Shown: one piece after another, positions 47,366-57,426 of the stretch
Layout of the letters: each line of letters starts with the position of its first letter
Numbering within the stretch: the stretch's first letter is position 1
Assembly (NCBI RefSeq): GCF_002836505.1
Contig: NZ_PJBF01000040.1
Coordinates: 420,643-484,642, forward strand
Direction: 5' to 3'
DNA from: Psychrobacter sp. Choline-02u-9
Lineage (GTDB): Bacteria; Pseudomonadota; Gammaproteobacteria; Pseudomonadales; Moraxellaceae
Length of the DNA stretch: 64,000 nucleotides
Notes under the pieces: generated by a model
Told to the model about the DNA's origin: nothing
Database searches by the model: none
Seen by the model: only the letters and a program-made list of their open reading frames with translations
Translations under genes and position numbers: made by a program

Positions 47366-50300
47366 ATGTCACGTTTTTTTATTAATCGCCCTATTTTTGC
47401 ATGGGTTATGGCTATTTTGGTCATGCTCATCGGGGTGATATCGGTTATTAATCTACCGATCGAACAGTATCCACGTATTGCACCGCCGACTATTTCGGTC
47501 AGTGCAAGCTATCCTGGTGCTAATGCACAAACCGTAGAAAACTCAGTAGTACAGATCATTGAGCAGCGTATGAAAGGCCTCGATGGTCTGATGTATATGT
47601 CGTCATCGAGCTCGTCAAATGGTAGTGCTTCAGTGACGCTTACCTTTGAAAACGGCACAGATCCTGACACAGCTCAAGTACAAGTACAGAACAAACTGCA
47701 AGCAGCGATGAGCTCCTTGCCTGAGTCTGTTCAGCGTCAAGGTGTCAACGTCAATAAATCGTCTAGCAGCTTTTTGATGGTGCAAGCATTTATTTCTGAA
47801 GATGGCACCATGGATCGGGCAGATATTGCCGATTATATTAACTCTAATGTCGTCGATTCGATCAGTCGTGTAGAGGGTGTGGGTGAAGTTCAGGTCTTTG
47901 GTTCTACTTATGCGATGCGTGTTTGGTTAGACCCATCACGCCTACGTAGCTACAACATGATACCTTCAGATGTCGTCAATGCGATACGAGCACAGAATGC
48001 TCAGGTATCTGCTGGTCAATTGGGTCAAGCACCTGCCGACACAGACAAACAAGTTATCAACGCCACTGTTACTGTACAAAGCTATCTTCAAACGCCTGAA
48101 GAATTTAAAAACATTCTACTAAAAACAGATACCTCAGGCGCACAAGTGCGCTTAGGCGATGTGGCAGATGTCGAGATTGGCAGTGAAAACTATAGCGTTG
48201 TCTCTCTCTACAATGGTCAAGAAGCAGCCGGTTTAGGTATTTCACTCGCTGGTGGCGCAAACGCCCTTGAGACTCGTGAAGCCGTCGGCGCACGTATGGC
48301 TGAGCTGGAAAAAAACTTCCCAATTGGTCTAGCCTCAGTCGTTCCGTATGACACCACACCATTTGTACGCTTGTCTATCGAACAAGTCGTTATGACCCTC
48401 ATTGAAGCGATTGTGTTGGTATTTATCGTTATGTTCATTTTCTTACAGAACTGGCGTGCCACCATTATCCCGACCCTTGCCGTACCTGTCGTACTCTTGG
48501 GTACCTTTGCAGTGTTGTATATTGCAGGCTTTAGTATCAACGTCTTGACCATGTTTGCCATGGTATTGTCCATCGGTCTGTTGGTCGATGATGCGATCGT
48601 CGTCGTAGAGAACGTCGAGCGAATACTAGAAGAAGATCCTCACATCTCTATCAAAGATGCAACTATCCAGTCGATGGGTGAAATCAGTAAAATCGTTATT
48701 GGTATTGCGCTTATCTTGTCTGCAGTATTCGTACCGATGGCCTTCTTTGGTGGCTCAACAGGTGTGATTTATCGTCAGTTCTCTATTACGCTGATTACCA
48801 GCATGGTGCTCTCTGCCATGGTCGCGCTTGTATTTACCCCTGCCCTATGTGTGACATTGCTGAAACGTGGCAAAAGTCATGAAAAAGGCAGTACCGAAAA
48901 GCAAAAAGGCTTCTTCGGTTGGTTCAACCGCGGCTTCTTCAAACTTAGCCGTTCGTACGAAAACTTTGTCGGCAAAAGTATTCGTTTTAAATGGTTATAC
49001 ATGATTGGCTACGCAGCCATTATCGGTATCATGGCGGTCGTATTCTTACGTATTCCAGGCTCGTTTTTACCAGAAGAAGATCAAGGCATTATGTTTACCT
49101 TGGTTCAGCTTCCGGCTGGCTCTACGTTAGATGAGACGCAAGACGTATTGGATAAAGTTAGAAACTATTACGATACCCAAGAAACTGATAATATCGCTTC
49201 GGTCTTTACCATTGCAGGCTTTAGTTTTGCAGGTCAAGGTCAGAATATGGGTCTAGCGTTTGTGCGCTTATCAGACTGGGAGGAACGCTCGGGCGATGAA
49301 AATACCGCTCAGGCTGTCGCTGGTCGAGCGATGGGGTACTTCTTTACTCAGATAAATGAAGCTCAAGTATTTGCCATTGTACCGCCAGCCATTACTGAGC
49401 TTGGTAATGCCAGTGGTTTTGATTTGATGCTACAAGACAGTGGCAACCTCGGGCACGACGGATTACTTGAAGCCCGTAACATGCTCTTAGGGATGGCAGC
49501 ACAGAACGATCAAGTCGCTGGTGTACGTCCAAACGGTCAAGAAGACTCACCGCAGCTCAAGGTCAATATCAACCAAGAGCAAGCAGCCGCTTATGGTCTA
49601 TCATTGAGTAATATCAATAGCGTCATCTCGACTGCATGGGGCTCAAGCTACGTCAACGACTTTATCGATCGTGGCCGTATCAAACGTGTCTATGTACAAG
49701 GTGAAGCCAGCAGCCGTACCAACCCTGATGACATTGGTAAGTGGTATGTACGAAACGAGACGAATGATATGATTTCATTTGATGCCTTTTCGACCAGTGA
49801 ATGGCAGTCAGGCTCACCGCGTCTGACCCGCTATAACAGCTTACCATCAATGAATATCCAAGGTAGTGCAGCCCCAGGTTTGAGTACTGGTGAAGCCATG
49901 AGCTCAATGGAAGCCATGATAGACAAATTACCTGAAGGCATCAGTTACGAGTGGACGGGTATGTCATTGGAAGAGCAAAAATCAGGTGCCCAGGCGCCGA
50001 TGCTTTACGCGCTTTCAATCTTAGTCGTATTCTTGTGCTTGGCGGCACTATATGAGAGCTGGTCTATCCCCTTCTCTGTCCTATTGGTTATTCCACTTGG
50101 GGTATTGGGTGCGGTGATATTTACGTGGTTACGAGGCTTCGCCAACGATATCTACTTGCAAGTAGGTCTACTGACGGTGGTTGGTCTATCGGCTAAAAAC
50201 GCCATCTTGATTATCGAGTTTGCTAAAGACCATCAAGAGGAAGGCTATAGTCTAAAAGATGCGGTCATGACGGCGGCACGCCAACGTCTGCGTCCAATTA

Positions 50301-50605
50301 TCATGACCTCACTTGCCTTTGGTCTGGGTGTTGTGCCATTATTCTTGGCGAGCGGCCCAGGTTCAGGCAGTCAAAACGCCATCGGTACCAGTGTGGTTGG
50401 CGGTGTCGTAACGGCAACCTTGTTAGGCATCTTCTTTATCCCGATGTTCTACATTTGGGTACGCAGTGCGTTCCCGTACAAATATGCCAACAACAAGCCA
50501 AATGATAAAGGCGATGGCGGCGATGACAATGGTACGCCTGGTCCGCAGAACCCAACTCCCTCTGAGAGTTATCAGCCTGCAAGCTTTGGAGATAATACAC
50601 AATGA
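47366..50605 (+). CDS. RND efflux inner-membrane transporter (AcrB/MexB/AdeJ family)
   Basis: Proton-driven drug/solute exporter of the HAE1 class. 1079 residues, 12 membrane helices in two halves with two large periplasmic loops. Seen: the N-terminal FFINRPIFAWV, proton-relay Asp 408 and Asp 409 in LLVDDAIVVVEN, and the second-half motif LSAKNAILIIEFAKD with the conserved Lys. The C-terminal tail (about 50 residues) is Gly/Asp/Pro-rich. It starts 35 bases after the adaptor gene and its stop overlaps the channel gene start by 4 bases. Substrate range cannot be read from sequence. Confidence 0.97.
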   Translation: MSRFFINRPIFAWVMAILVMLIGVISVINLPIEQYPRIAPPTISVSASYPGANAQTVENSVVQIIEQRMKGLDGLMYMSSSSSSNGSASVTLTFENGTDPDTAQVQVQNKLQAAMSSLPESVQRQGVNVNKSSSSFLMVQAFISEDGTMDRADIADYINSNVVDSISRVEGVGEVQVFGSTYAMRVWLDPSRLRSYNMIPSDVVNAIRAQNAQVSAGQLGQAPADTDKQVINATVTVQSYLQTPEEFKNILLKTDTSGAQVRLGDVADVEIGSENYSVVSLYNGQEAAGLGISLAGGANALETREAVGARMAELEKNFPIGLASVVPYDTTPFVRLSIEQVVMTLIEAIVLVFIVMFIFLQNWRATIIPTLAVPVVLLGTFAVLYIAGFSINVLTMFAMVLSIGLLVDDAIVVVENVERILEEDPHISIKDATIQSMGEISKIVIGIALILSAVFVPMAFFGGSTGVIYRQFSITLITSMVLSAMVALVFTPALCVTLLKRGKSHEKGSTEKQKGFFGWFNRGFFKLSRSYENFVGKSIRFKWLYMIGYAAIIGIMAVVFLRIPGSFLPEEDQGIMFTLVQLPAGSTLDETQDVLDKVRNYYDTQETDNIASVFTIAGFSFAGQGQNMGLAFVRLSDWEERSGDENTAQAVAGRAMGYFFTQINEAQVFAIVPPAITELGNASGFDLMLQDSGNLGHDGLLEARNMLLGMAAQNDQVAGVRPNGQEDSPQLKVNINQEQAAAYGLSLSNINSVISTAWGSSYVNDFIDRGRIKRVYVQGEASSRTNPDDIGKWYVRNETNDMISFDAFSTSEWQSGSPRLTRYNSLPSMNIQGSAAPGLSTGEAMSSMEAMIDKLPEGISYEWTGMSLEEQKSGAQAPMLYALSILVVFLCLAALYESWSIPFSVLLVIPLGVLGAVIFTWLRGFANDIYLQVGLLTVVGLSAKNAILIIEFAKDHQEEGYSLKDAVMTAARQRLRPIIMTSLAFGLGVVPLFLASGPGSGSQNAIGTSVVGGVVTATLLGIFFIPMFYIWVRSAFPYKYANNKPNDKGDGGDDNGTPGPQNPTPSESYQPASFGDNTQ

Positions 50606-52458
50606 GTTCACAACCTTTTACTACTAACTCAGCAGCGGTAGTCACAACTACTGCTCATGTGCGCCCAATGTCAGGCGAACAGGCAGCGCTGGTTGCTAGA
50701 TTTGCGAGCCCAACTATTGCACGAGTGCGCAGAAATAGTGTTCGCTTAATCAGCTTAACGGCTTTAGCGATGAGCATGGCGGCTTGTAATACCATTCCAA
50801 AAGCCGATAGCCGTCCTGTACTTGCCGAGCCTAACATCCCTATCGAACAAAGCTACGGTGCCTTTGATAAGGAAACGGCCAGTAACGCAGCCCAGCCTAG
50901 TATTGCGGGACAACGCTGGCAGAACTTCTATAGCGATGAGCGCCTAAAAGGGCTAATTGCATTAGGATTAGAGAACAATAAAGACTTTGAGAGCGCACGC
51001 CTAGCTATCGAAAAAGCACGAGCGCAATATCAAATCACCGATATTAACGATCTGCCGACCATCAATGGTAGTGGTGGTTACACGCGCCAAGCACAGAACA
51101 GAACGGACAAAAACCCCAATAGTAGTTATAACGTCAACCTAGGGTTGGCCAACTATGAGCTGGATTTTTGGGGTAAGATTGCTAGTCTAAAAGACCAAGC
51201 TTTGCAAAATTTCTTGGCGACCACCGCAGCCAAAGATTCGACGCAGATCAGTCTGATCAGTAACATTGCCCAAAGCTATGCCAATCTAAGCTATAGCTTA
51301 GCGCAGCTTAAGTTGGCAGAAGCCACGGTTGAGAGTCGTGAACGATCGTTATTCATTGCGACCAAACGGTTTGAGGCAGGGATTGATCCTAGACTGCCTT
51401 CGTTGCAAGCCAGTGCTTCTTTAGAGAATGCTAAACTTGCCGTATTGCGGGCGCAGAGCAGTATCTTGACCTCGCGTAATGCCCTGCAATATTTGATTGG
51501 TGCGCCGATTCCTAACGAGCTGATTCCAACGCCTGCCGTTAGCAATATAACTAGCCAGAAAATCTTTAATGCTGGCCTACCAAGTGAGTTGTTGCGCTAT
51601 CGTCCTGACGTCCTGCAAGCGGAATACAACCTAAAAGCCGCTGGTGCCAATATAGAAGTGGCACGTGCCTCTTACTTCCCCTCTATTAGCCTAGCGAGTA
51701 GTATTGGTGTCAGTAGCGGTAGCTTAGATGACTTATTCAAGAGCGGCGCTGTCGGCTGGTCATTCGGCCCAAGTATTAGTGTCCCAATCTTTGATGCAGG
51801 TCGTTTAGATGCAGAATATGATGTGGCCAGAATTGAACGTGAGCAAACGCTTGCCAACTATGAAGGTTCTATTCAAACGGCATTCCGTGAAGTCTCGGAT
51901 GTACTAGCGACACGCGCCACCTTGGGTGAGCAGCTAGAAGCACAGTATCGTCTACAAGATAACTTTGAGCAGACTTATCAAATTGCCGATGCACGCTTTA
52001 AAGCCGGTATCTCAAACTATCTAGATGTACTCGATGCCCAGCGTTCGCTATTCTCGACCCAACAAGGCATCCTAGATTTAGAGCTACAGAAAATCGTTAG
52101 CCAGATTGAGTTGTACCAAGCGCTTGGTGGCGGTGCGAACCTTGATGTACCGTCTGTCATTCCTGTACCGCAGCACACCAACTTGGCACAGATTGTCACT
52201 GGAACTGCTACTAGTGCAAAAACCAAAGCGACAAATGCCATCAAAGCAGCTGGTTCAGCGCGTGTGACTACGCCACAAGAAGCTGTCGCCATTAAGCAGT
52301 CGCAAGCGGTAGAAACGACTACTTTCAAACCGACTGCTATCGTCGATGTGAATGAAGATGGTAAGAAGGATGCCGCTGTCGGTGTGGTCACTGAAGAGAC
52401 TCGCTTCAATAACAATAGTGTTGAGCAAGTTCCTGTGACTCAGATTAATGAGCCTTAG
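50602..52458 (+). CDS. Outer-membrane efflux channel lipoprotein (OprM/AdeK family)
   Basis: TolC-like channel completing the RND pump. 618 residues against about 480 for OprM. A polar 45-residue extension precedes the signal peptide, whose lipobox ends at Cys 62 (SMAAC). The two repeated TolC domains follow (about 100-510, with LGLANYELDFWGKIASL and FDAGRL-type motifs). After QIELYQALGGG at about 501-511 there is an extra 107-residue tail, Thr/Ala/Val-rich, containing DVNEDGKKD (582-590), reminiscent of a calcium-binding loop. A later Met (residue 23) could be the real start and would shorten the N-terminal extension. Confidence 0.92.
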   Translation: MSSQPFTTNSAAVVTTTAHVRPMSGEQAALVARFASPTIARVRRNSVRLISLTALAMSMAACNTIPKADSRPVLAEPNIPIEQSYGAFDKETASNAAQPSIAGQRWQNFYSDERLKGLIALGLENNKDFESARLAIEKARAQYQITDINDLPTINGSGGYTRQAQNRTDKNPNSSYNVNLGLANYELDFWGKIASLKDQALQNFLATTAAKDSTQISLISNIAQSYANLSYSLAQLKLAEATVESRERSLFIATKRFEAGIDPRLPSLQASASLENAKLAVLRAQSSILTSRNALQYLIGAPIPNELIPTPAVSNITSQKIFNAGLPSELLRYRPDVLQAEYNLKAAGANIEVARASYFPSISLASSIGVSSGSLDDLFKSGAVGWSFGPSISVPIFDAGRLDAEYDVARIEREQTLANYEGSIQTAFREVSDVLATRATLGEQLEAQYRLQDNFEQTYQIADARFKAGISNYLDVLDAQRSLFSTQQGILDLELQKIVSQIELYQALGGGANLDVPSVIPVPQHTNLAQIVTGTATSAKTKATNAIKAAGSARVTTPQEAVAIKQSQAVETTTFKPTAIVDVNEDGKKDAAVGVVTEETRFNNNSVEQVPVTQINEP

Positions 52459-52523
52459 GCTATTCTGAAACCTTTGTTTGATGACGTTGCTTACGCATTA
52501 CGTTGACAGTCGATAAATACAAT

Positions 52524-52552
52524 CAGCCCTGCCGACTTGGTAGGGCTTTTTG
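52524..52552 (+). terminator. Intrinsic terminator of the RND efflux operon
   Basis: AGCCCTGCC pairs with GGTAGGGCT (one G-U pair) around a short loop, followed by TTTTTG. Only 65 bases after the channel gene stop. Confidence 0.85.
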
Positions 52553-52700
52553 CTTTCGCCAGCTGTCTTTGGTTATAGTAGTGGCACGATATGAGCAGCA
52601 AATATAGTCAGTGAAAAGTAATATCAATACATCACGCACTATATAACAAAATCTATTTTTAGTGATTTACAACAATAATGAGTAAAACAACCATAAGTAA

Positions 52701-53717
<1,017 letters not shown>

Positions 53718-53755
53718 GCGCTGTTAGGTACCATTATGTAGGCTTAGACATTTTT

Positions 53756-53799
53756 AGCTCAAGCTCAAGCTCAAGCTCAAGCTCAAGCTCAAGCTCAAG
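53756..53799. repeat. Hexanucleotide tandem repeat (AAGCTC), about seven copies
   Basis: A run of AGCTC plus six full AAGCTC units and a partial AAG fills 53756-53799, between the hemB stop and its terminator. It is non-coding on both strands as far as can be seen. Copy number may vary between strains by slippage. Confidence 0.9.
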
Positions 53800-53833
53800 A
53801 AAAATGATAAGCCGATTCAATGTCTTTTAACAC

Positions 53834-53877
53834 AAAATCGCCCCAGCTGGCTTAAGTCAGCTGGGGCGATTTTTTTA
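53834..53877 (+). terminator. Bidirectional intrinsic terminator after hemB
   Basis: AAATCGCCCCAGCTG pairs perfectly with CAGCTGGGGCGATTT around an 8-base loop, followed by seven T. One of the strongest hairpins in the window; it may serve both hemB and the convergent reductase gene. Confidence 0.93.
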
Positions 53878-54002
53878 TGACCTTTCCGTAGCAAGTAAAT
53901 GGCTTTTGCTCACGTTACTTGTCACTTAACGCAACAGTCAGCTATAGGCAAAATATCCTAAAAACGCGACAGTATTGCTGATATATCTGTATTACTTTTC
54001 AG

Positions 54003-54983
54003 TCACGATAGATGCTCACGATTGTGTGGTGTATTAAAATTAATAATAGGACCCACCGGTACGATACCAGTCGGGTTAATATTGGCATGACTGGTGTAAT
54101 AATGCTGCTTGATATGATTCATATTTACTGTCTCTGAGATACCAGGTACCTGATATAAATCACGCAGATAGCCCCAAAGATTTGGATAGTCAACGATACG
54201 ACGCAGATTGCATTTAAAGTGCCCAACATAAACAGCATCAAAACGAACCAACGTCGTAAATAGTCGCCAATCTGCTTCAGTTATGGTGCTACCTGTTAGA
54301 TAACGCTGATGTGCTAAGCGCGTCTCAAGTGTATCTAATGCCGCAAATAGCTCAATCACAGCCTCTTCGTAAGCCTCTTGTGTGGTAGAGAATCCTGTCT
54401 TATACACGCCATTGTTGATAGTTGAATAGACGAAGGTATTTATATCATCAATTTCTTGTAACAACTCTGCTGGCACAAAATCACCTGCTAGCGCCCCAAC
54501 CTCATCAAAGGCAGAGTTAAACATCCGAATGATTTCAGATGATTCATTACTCACGATCGTGTTTGTTTTTTTATCCCACAAGATAGGTACGGTGACACGG
54601 CCTGTATAGTCTGGCTTGGCCTTGGTATACAGCTCATAGGCATAGTCTGCATTGATAACTGGATCAGCAACGACGCCTGCACCTTCTGCAAACGTCCAAC
54701 CATACTCACCCATATATGGATGTACTACAGATAGCGGAATGATGTCTTCTAAGCCTTTAAGCTTGCGGTAGATAAGGGTACGGTGTGCCCAAGGACAGGC
54801 TAGCGACACGTATAGATGATAGCGGTCAGGCTCGGCTTTAAAGCCCTCAATACCTGTAGGCCCTGCGCTACCATCTACCGTTACCCAGTTTCTAAAACCA
54901 GCATCTTCACGCTGAAAGCGGCCGCCACTCTCTTTTGTCTCATACCACTTGTCTTGCCACTGCCCGTCTACCAAGAGACCCAT
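54003..54983 (-). CDS. Glutathionyl-hydroquinone reductase (YqjG/ECM4 family GST)
   Basis: GST-fold enzyme that removes glutathione from glutathionyl-hydroquinones. 326 residues with the catalytic Cys 63 in SLACPWAHRTL and the family blocks WVTVDGSAGPTG, HPYMGEYGWTF, RVTVPILWDKKT and DWRLFTTLVRFDAVYVGHFKCN. The start is ATG 54983 with GGAG 6 bases upstream. An in-frame TTG further out is not supported. Alone on its strand, just before the tRNA-Val gene. The 311 bases between hold the tRNA promoter. Confidence 0.93.
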   Translation of the reverse strand: MGLLVDGQWQDKWYETKESGGRFQREDAGFRNWVTVDGSAGPTGIEGFKAEPDRYHLYVSLACPWAHRTLIYRKLKGLEDIIPLSVVHPYMGEYGWTFAEGAGVVADPVINADYAYELYTKAKPDYTGRVTVPILWDKKTNTIVSNESSEIIRMFNSAFDEVGALAGDFVPAELLQEIDDINTFVYSTINNGVYKTGFSTTQEAYEEAVIELFAALDTLETRLAHQRYLTGSTITEADWRLFTTLVRFDAVYVGHFKCNLRRIVDYPNLWGYLRDLYQVPGISETVNMNHIKQHYYTSHANINPTGIVPVGPIINFNTPHNREHLS

Positions 54984-55253
54984 GTTATTCTCCAACTGTT
55001 TTTAATATTTGTTTAACGCTTAGTCAACATGACTGACTTGAAGTCATTATTATCATGATGATTACATCGCTTAGAAAGATATCATATCAGTTATAAAGGT
55101 TTAATCATTAACGTTACCCTGTTTATTAACAATAAAAACTAAACCTATTAAATTCAGTATTTAGTAAATATACACAAGAATATATCTAAATAACTAATAT
55201 AAGCCTGAATAGCAGATATTATGATAATAAAAGAGGTTTATGCTAAAAAAGAC

Positions 55254-55281
55254 TTGCAAAGTCTGGGAAACTTGCTAAAAT
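55254..55281 (+). promoter_or_regulatory. Predicted promoter of tRNA-Val
   Basis: TTGCAA (55254-55259), 16 bases, TAAAAT (55276-55281), with the tRNA starting 14 bases later. The same TTGCAA -35 is seen for the 6S RNA and rplM promoters. Positions 54984-55253 hold nothing else recognised. Confidence 0.6.
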
Positions 55282-55294
55282 GCTCAACCTAAAT

Positions 55295-55371
<77 letters not shown>

Positions 55372-55376
55372 GATTC

Positions 55377-55412
55377 GAAAAGCCCCAATCTTAAGATTGG
55401 GGCTTTTTTTTG
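55377..55412 (+). terminator. Intrinsic terminator after tRNA-Val
   Basis: AAAAGCCCCAATCTT and AAGATTGGGGCTTTT form a continuous near-perfect hairpin with almost no loop, followed by nine T. Confidence 0.9.
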
Positions 55413-55505
55413 TCCGTGAAATATGGGCTGTAGAGAAAAAGGAAACTATACGTCGATGCAAATTTCCTCTTTTCTCACTTTCCGCAAACGTCATCGAAAA
55501 ACGTG

Positions 55506-55536
55506 TGTGCCTAAATTGTGCCTAAGTTGCGCCTGC
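55506..55536. repeat. Three direct repeats with 11-bp period, candidate integrase arm sites
   Basis: TGTGCCTAA at 55506-55514 and again at 55517-55525, with a degenerate third, TGCGCCTGC, at 55528-55536. The 11-base spacing puts all three on one DNA face. They lie between the tRNA gene and the integrase, where lambda-type recombinases have arm-binding sites. Confidence 0.55.
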
Positions 55537-55612
55537 TCTCTATTTTGCCTTTCTTTCAGAGTAGCATTTTCGACCTCTACCCTAAATTATCTAAAACACT
55601 CTCAATATTTAT

Positions 55613-55837
55613 TTACTTCTCTTTATCTAGCGAGTCGTTAGGTACATAAGTAAATAAATCACCTACTTCAATATCTAGTGCCTCACAAATTTTATCCATA
55701 GTGTCAAAATCTATTCTTGAAGTCTGTTCGTTATAGATCTTGTGCACTGTTGACTTGCTAATTCCTGTCATTCTTATTAGATCTGCCACCTTCATACGTC
55801 GTTCAGCTAGTAGCACTGGTAAATTACATAAAATCAT
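55613..55837 (-). CDS. Small XRE-family transcriptional regulator
   Basis: 74 residues, almost entirely one helix-turn-helix domain of the Cro/CI type: MKVADLIRMTGISKSTVHKIYN (recognition helix SKSTVHKIYN near 28-37), then DTMDKICEALDIEVGDLF, as in compact YozG/HTH_26 regulators. AAGGA precedes the start. Divergent from the excisionase-like gene, with three matching repeats between, which makes it the likely repressor of the integration operon. No peptidase or sensor domain. Confidence 0.85.
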   Translation of the reverse strand: MILCNLPVLLAERRMKVADLIRMTGISKSTVHKIYNEQTSRIDFDTMDKICEALDIEVGDLFTYVPNDSLDKEK

Positions 55838-55860
55838 TAATAATTCCTTAATAGACTAAA

Positions 55861-55928
55861 AAAGTACTTGCATCGACTAATGATAGCTAGTAAAGTACTT
55901 CTATCGAACAACAAAATACTTTCATAGA
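55861..55928. promoter_or_regulatory. Three operator-like repeats between the XRE and excisionase-like genes
   Basis: AAAGTACTTGCATCGA (55861-55876), AAAGTACTTCTATCGA (55892-55907) and AAAATACTTTCATAGA (55913-55928) share the form AAARTACTTNYATMGA, with a palindromic AAGTACTT core in the first two. Starts are 31 and 21 bases apart, close to three and two helical turns, so a repressor could bind them on the same face. The divergent promoters should lie here. Confidence 0.7.
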
Positions 55929-55987
55929 ATTATTTGTTATCTCGATAAAACAACCTAGTTATTTAATTGGCTTACAAGGAATTTATT

Positions 55988-56203
55988 ATGTCACATACTT
56001 ACCTAACTACCCAAGAGCTTTCTGAGCTCATCAAATACAACCCTCGTACTATCCGCAATGAACTCAAGGATAGTGTACTTATTGAGGGCATTCATTATAT
56101 ACGCCCGTTCGGTGGTCGTAAGATTTTGTACATTTGGGAGGAGATTGAAAAAGATATGCGCACTGGTATCGCCGGTAGCGTCAACGCCATGGCACTACAA
56201 TAA
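55988..56203 (+). CDS. Excisionase-like helix-turn-helix protein
   Basis: 71 residues beginning MSHTYLTTQELSELIKYNPRTIRNEL, a MerR/excisionase-type winged-helix opening, followed by GIHYIRPFGGRKILYIWEEIEKDM, which resembles small excisionases and phage Xis-like proteins. The start at 55988 has AAGGA 8 bases upstream. It overlaps the ribosome site of the integrase, whose start is 9 bases after its stop codon. Xis-type proteins bias recombination toward excision; here that role is inferred from position and size. Confidence 0.75.
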   Translation: MSHTYLTTQELSELIKYNPRTIRNELKDSVLIEGIHYIRPFGGRKILYIWEEIEKDMRTGIAGSVNAMALQ

Positions 56204-56211
56204 GGAGAAAT

Positions 56212-57426
56212 ATGATGGCTAGTATCAGAAGGCGCAAAGGGAGCAATATGCTATTTGTCGATTTTTATTATATGGGTATACGCTGTCGGGAGACGACAAA
56301 CCTAACAGACACACCAGCGAATCGCAAGAAGCTTGAGAAAGTGGCTGAGAAAATGAAAGCAGAAATCATCTTAGGACTGTTCAATTACGCTAAGTACTTT
56401 CCAAAAAGTGACAAAGCGGCACAGATGGTAGCGTTAAACGATCGCAAGGAATGTATTAATACCGATACGCCCTCTTTTGAACAGTTTGCAGAATTATGGT
56501 TCTCTGAAAAAGAAATTGAATGGCGCGATACCTATAAGCGCAAAATAAAGGAGATTATTGATATGTACTTGATTGCTAAGTTTGGGACTAAACCCATTCA
56601 TCTCATAAAAAAGACAGATGTATTAGCCTTCCGTTCATCGCTCGCCAAAGTAACGTACGGAAAAGCTAACAAACATCTGTCAGCGGCACGCATCAATTCG
56701 ATAATGGTACCTTTAGGTATGATACTAAAAGAAGCAGCTAAACGCTATAAATTTGATAATCCTTACTACGATATCAATGCGCTCAAACAGCCCAAAACGG
56801 ATATTCAACCATTCACACTAGATGAGGTTTGGAAATTTATTAATGGTGTAAGAGCAGACTATCGCAATTATTATCTGGTACGTTTTTTTACAGGGATGCG
56901 TACGAGTGAAATTGATGGATTGACGTGGGAGAACATTGACTTTAATCGACGTGAGATTGTGATCAAACAAGCTTATGTCAAAGGTAAGATTGTTCCTCCT
57001 AAGACTCAAGAGTCTTACCGTGCAATTCAAATGTCACCTTGGGTCTACGATGCTCTGAAGGAACAGAAGACCATCACTTATAAGCGATCTGACTATGCAT
57101 TTTGCGCGCATACGGGTGAGCCACTTGACTACAACAACGTGAATAAACGTGTTTGGCACCCTACTCTTAAGATTTTAGGTCTGAAAAAGCGTAATGCTTA
57201 TCAGACTCGTCATACTGCAGCAACGCTATGGTTGGCTGCCGGCGAAAGTCCTGAGTGGATTGCCAGTCAAATGGGACACTCTACAACTAAGATGCTATTC
57301 AACACATATAGCCGTTACGTACCGAATATGACTCGGCAGGATGGTAGTGCATTTGAAGCATTGGTCAATCGCAGTCAGATTGCTCAGGCATCTACCGATA
57401 AGGGGCCTCACAATGAAAATGATTGA
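56212..57426 (+). CDS. int: Tyrosine recombinase / integrase
   Basis: 404 residues. Residues 1-60 are a compact basic arm-binding domain of the DUF3596 type (IRRRKGSNMLFVDFYYMG), about 88-180 the SAM-like core-binding domain, and 200-375 the catalytic domain with R230 (GMRTSE), K264, Y330-x-x-R333 (YQTRHTAA), H356 (MGHS) and the nucleophile Y366 (FNTYSRY). Tyr at the usual first His of HxxR is common in this subgroup. AAGGAG overlaps the stop of the preceding gene. Expected to integrate the element at the adjacent tRNA-Val. Confidence 0.95.
   Translation: MMASIRRRKGSNMLFVDFYYMGIRCRETTNLTDTPANRKKLEKVAEKMKAEIILGLFNYAKYFPKSDKAAQMVALNDRKECINTDTPSFEQFAELWFSEKEIEWRDTYKRKIKEIIDMYLIAKFGTKPIHLIKKTDVLAFRSSLAKVTYGKANKHLSAARINSIMVPLGMILKEAAKRYKFDNPYYDINALKQPKTDIQPFTLDEVWKFINGVRADYRNYYLVRFFTGMRTSEIDGLTWENIDFNRREIVIKQAYVKGKIVPPKTQESYRAIQMSPWVYDALKEQKTITYKRSDYAFCAHTGEPLDYNNVNKRVWHPTLKILGLKKRNAYQTRHTAATLWLAAGESPEWIASQMGHSTTKMLFNTYSRYVPNMTRQDGSAFEALVNRSQIAQASTDKGPHNEND

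Noticed and set aside
48217..48573. 118-codon ORF antisense to the RND pump gene
   Set aside because: Antisense shadow; the sense frame carries all RND motifs.
52017..52415. 132-codon ORF antisense to the channel gene tail
   Set aside because: Considered because it covers the unusual C-terminal tail, but it has no start signal and the sense frame is open and continuous with the channel.
55423..55641. ORF of 72 codons after tRNA-Val
   Set aside because: No ribosome site, odd Cys/Leu/Ser-rich composition, and it overlaps the direct repeats and the end of the XRE gene.
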